Assembly (NCBI GenBank): GCA_034667545.1
Contig: JAXDJR010000024.1
Span: 1-7,086, forward strand
DNA: 7,086 nucleotides
Source: DATAPE01 sp034667545
GTDB lineage: Bacteria > Actinomycetota > CADDZG01 > WHSQ01
Direction: 5' to 3'
Shown: in pieces, positions 5,780-7,086 of the stretch
How the letters are laid out: each line of letters starts with the position of its first letter
Numbering within the stretch: the stretch's first letter is position 1
Program-made: the position numbers and the translations under genes
Notes under the pieces: generated by a model
Database searches by the model: none
What the model was told of the DNA's origin: nothing
Seen by the model: only the letters and a program-made list of their open reading frames with translations

Positions 5780-6049
5780 ATGAACAAACCTTTGCTTCTT
5801 CCGGAGGCGGAATGGCGCGAGCGGGCGGCTTGTCTCGCTTACCCGGCCATCCTTTTCTTCGGCCTGGATGACAACGAATCTCCCGTCGAGCGACGGACCC
5901 GCGAGGAGCGGGCCAAGCAGGTGTGCGCTCAATGTGAGGTGCGCAAGGAGTGCCTCGAGTACGCCTTGCTCACCCGGGAGCCATACGGGATCTGGGGCGG
6001 CTTGACCGAGATCGAGCGCAAAGCTCGGCTCAGGACCCGCAGCGCCTAG
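5780..6049 (+). CDS. whiB: WhiB-family [4Fe-4S] transcriptional regulator
   Basis: An 89-residue actinobacterial Wbl protein. Four cysteines (C18, C49, C52, C58), with the last three in C-x2-C-x5-C, should ligate a 4Fe-4S cluster. The turn GIWGG (70-74) and the basic tail ERKARLRTR follow, giving the usual order of cluster domain then sigma/DNA-contact region. Wbl proteins bind the primary sigma factor and sense redox or NO. The ATG at 5780 is preferred; an in-frame GTG at 5771 would add only MCV. The Shine-Dalgarno is weak (GGAA about 12 bases away). Its divergent position beside manB matches whiB2/whmD of mycobacteria, a cell-division/septation regulator, so the WhiB2-type assignment is by synteny rather than by a decisive residue. 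A hairpin lies just after the stop. Confidence 0.95.
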   Translation: MNKPLLLPEAEWRERAACLAYPAILFFGLDDNESPVERRTREERAKQVCAQCEVRKECLEYALLTREPYGIWGGLTEIERKARLRTRSA

Positions 6050-6061
6050 AGCCGCTCGATT

Positions 6062-6083
6062 TCTGGCTCGCGCCAGAGCCAGA
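6062..6083 (+). terminator. Hairpin terminator candidate after whiB
   Basis: TCTGGCTC (6062-6069) and GAGCCAGA (6076-6083) pair perfectly over 8 bp around a 6-base loop, extendable by two G-U pairs to 6060/6085. It begins 12 bases after the whiB stop codon. No U-tract follows, so strength is uncertain, but position and perfect pairing favour a role in ending the whiB transcript and separating it from the downstream acetyltransferase gene. Confidence 0.5.
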
Positions 6084-6131
6084 GGCTTCCGGGCAGCCGC
6101 CGGAGCCGAGCTGGCCGGCGCGTGGGCGCGG

Positions 6132-6683
6132 GTGCGGTTCGACACCGTGCTGGTGGTGCTGCAGCGGCCGGCAGGTGGCTCGGGCGCCGACATCCCCGGC
6201 TTCTCCATCCGCGAGGCTCGCGACGAGGACGCAGCCGCCTACGAACGCGACATCGGAACCGACCTTGCCGCAACCGTGAACCAGCGCTTGGCCAGCTCCG
6301 GTAGCTCGTGCTGGATAGCCCTGAGCGGGGGCCGGATCGTCCACGGGAGCTGGGTGGCGACCAAGTCCGCGTGGGTGGGTGAAGCCGACCGCTTCTTCAT
6401 GGTCCCCCCCGGGGATGCCTACATCTACGAATCCTTCACCGCCCCCGAGATCCGAGGGCAAGGCGTCTACCCGGCAGTCCTGGCAATCGTCTCCGCCCGG
6501 CTCGCCGCGAGAGGCATCAGCCGGCTCTGGATCGCCGCTGAGACCACGAACCACTCCTCGCTGCGAGCGATACAGAAGGCCGGCTTCACCCGCAGCTTCG
6601 AGATAGGTGTCCGCAGACGATGGGGCCGCACCGATGTGACGGTCGCGGAAGGGGCAGAACCTCAGCTGCGCAAGGCGTCTTAG
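6132..6683 (+). CDS. GNAT-family N-acetyltransferase
   Basis: A 183-residue protein with one GNAT fold. From the GTG at 6132, the domain begins near residue 24 (FSIREARDEDAAAY). The acetyl-CoA-binding motif A is ESFTAPEIRGQGVYPAVL, with RGQGVYP at 108-114 matching the R/Q-x-x-G-x-G/A loop. The later TTNHSSLRAIQKAGF segment (138-152) is the typical motif B helix. It should transfer an acyl group from acyl-CoA to an amine, but the substrate is not predictable. The start is uncertain: no ATG or strong Shine-Dalgarno is present, the frame is open upstream into whiB, and further GTG codons occur at codons 6, 8 and 9. The first 20 residues do not look like part of the domain, so the true start may be later. 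It is codirectional with whiB but separated by a hairpin. Confidence 0.85.
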   Translation: MRFDTVLVVLQRPAGGSGADIPGFSIREARDEDAAAYERDIGTDLAATVNQRLASSGSSCWIALSGGRIVHGSWVATKSAWVGEADRFFMVPPGDAYIYESFTAPEIRGQGVYPAVLAIVSARLAARGISRLWIAAETTNHSSLRAIQKAGFTRSFEIGVRRRWGRTDVTVAEGAEPQLRKAS

Positions 6684-6926
6684 ACCCGGCTGGCCAAATC
6701 AGTCCAGGCAGGGAATAATGCCCCCGAGCACTCATTGTTCGGTCAAAGCTTGCGGGCGTTCGGCAGCCAATGAGGACGACGGAGGCGCCCCTGCGGCTGG
6801 GCTTAGCTCTGCCCCAGGGCCCTTGTCCGGCACGACCCCCTCAACTGGCACCCATTGCCGGACGACGAACTCGGCGCTGAACGCCCGCATTTCCCTCGAG
6901 GGGGCAGGGACTATGAGAGGCGCGGC
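6684..6926. other. Non-coding gap between convergent genes, with inverted repeats
   Basis: This 243-bp gap separates the acetyltransferase gene from the leftward gene at the right edge. It holds a perfect 7-bp inverted repeat CTCATTG/CAATGAG (6731-6737, 6768-6774; 30-base spacer) and CTGGGC paired with GCCCCAG with one bulge (6797-6802, 6811-6817). It also holds an 8-bp inverted repeat GTCCGGCA/TGCCGGAC (6825-6832, 6856-6863; 23-base spacer) and the 10-bp palindrome CCCTCGAGGG (6893-6902). These may serve bidirectional termination. A 70-codon plus-strand frame at 6718-6930 crosses it but has low-complexity content and no family match that I can see. Confidence 0.4.
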
Positions 6927-7086
6927 CTAGGTCTGCTCGACTTGGGCTGCCAGAGTCAGGACCTCGCTCAGGTCGATCGTGCCGCCGTCGTGCTCCCACC
7001 ACTTGGCTTCGCAGACGCGGCAGGACGCGAATTGAACGGTCTCATCCTGGAGGTTGATCTCGATCTGCACACAGTCTTCGCCTTGA
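6927..7086 (-). CDS. C-terminal part of a small Cys/Trp-rich protein, unknown
   Basis: A minus-strand frame open from the right edge to TAG at 6927-6929 gives 52 visible residues; the start is outside the window. It begins QGEDCVQIEINLQDETVQF, then ASCRVCEAKWWEHDGG, then TIDLSEVLTLAAQVEQT. A two-strand N-terminal part, a CxxC pair (visible residues 19 and 22), a WW pair and a DGG turn precede a short amphipathic helix (LSEVLTLAAQVEQ). The layout suggests a small beta-hairpin with a CxxC knuckle. With the further Cys at visible residue 5 it might bind a metal, but a fourth ligand is not evident. Small conserved unknown genes occur near whiB2/manB in other actinobacteria (Rv3258c lies there in M. 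tuberculosis); whether this is one of them cannot be decided from a fragment. Confidence 0.6.
   Translation of the reverse strand, partial: QGEDCVQIEINLQDETVQFASCRVCEAKWWEHDGGTIDLSEVLTLAAQVEQT

Noticed and set aside
5666..6208. Minus-strand frame of 180 codons across whiB and the promoter region
   Set aside because: It overlaps the real whiB gene on the other strand and shows only Ala/Pro/Arg-rich low-information sequence.
6718..6930. Plus-strand frame of 70 codons between the GNAT gene and the right-edge gene
   Set aside because: No ribosome binding site, low-complexity Gly/Ala/Ser/Thr content, and it runs across several inverted repeats; more likely non-coding.

Overview
The window is about 7.1 kb of GC-rich chromosomal DNA from an actinobacterium (Actinomycetota). 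The evidence is a WhiB-family iron-sulfur protein, coding frames so GC-rich that long antisense open frames shadow every gene, and a gene order close to the whiB2 - manB - SIS isomerase - sahH ... comF neighbourhood of mycobacteria and streptomycetes. The genus cannot be read from the sequence. The short S-adenosylhomocysteinase and the condensed gene order suggest a lineage outside the classical mycobacteria and streptomycetes.

Layout, left to right. 1-210: non-coding DNA with three 16-bp palindromes repeated at an exact 20-bp period (39-94). A possible start codon of a leftward gene lies at the left edge, and a hairpin sits behind the next gene. 211-897 (-): NarL/LuxR-type response regulator. 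1058-1672 (-): ComF-like phosphoribosyltransferase. 1801-5681 (-): a tight four-gene operon, in transcription order manB (phosphomannomutase/phosphoglucomutase), a 57-residue Trm112-like zinc protein, a bifunctional phosphoglucose/phosphomannose isomerase starting at TTG, and ahcY (adenosylhomocysteinase). The first two junctions overlap (14 bp and 2 bp) and the last gap is 11 bp. 5682-5779: a 98-bp divergent promoter region. 5780-6049 (+): WhiB protein, followed by an 8-bp hairpin. 6132-6683 (+): GNAT acetyltransferase. 6684-6926: non-coding, with several inverted repeats, between convergent genes. 6927-7086 (-): 3' end of a small Cys/Trp-rich unknown protein cut by the window edge.

How the genes fit together. 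The isomerase can interconvert fructose-6-P with glucose-6-P and mannose-6-P. ManB then makes mannose-1-P (and/or glucose-1-P), the precursor of GDP-mannose for cell-envelope glycans. AhcY removes S-adenosylhomocysteine, the inhibitory product of methyltransferases. Trm112-like proteins are known partners of methyltransferases, so the last three genes may link methylation capacity to envelope-sugar supply; this is inference. The WhiB neighbour resembles the cell-division/sporulation WhiB2/WhiB group by position. There is no CRISPR array, transposon, tRNA or rRNA. No clearly new multi-gene system is visible. The most unexplained element is the triple palindrome array at 39-94, followed by the Cys/Trp-rich partial protein at the right edge.
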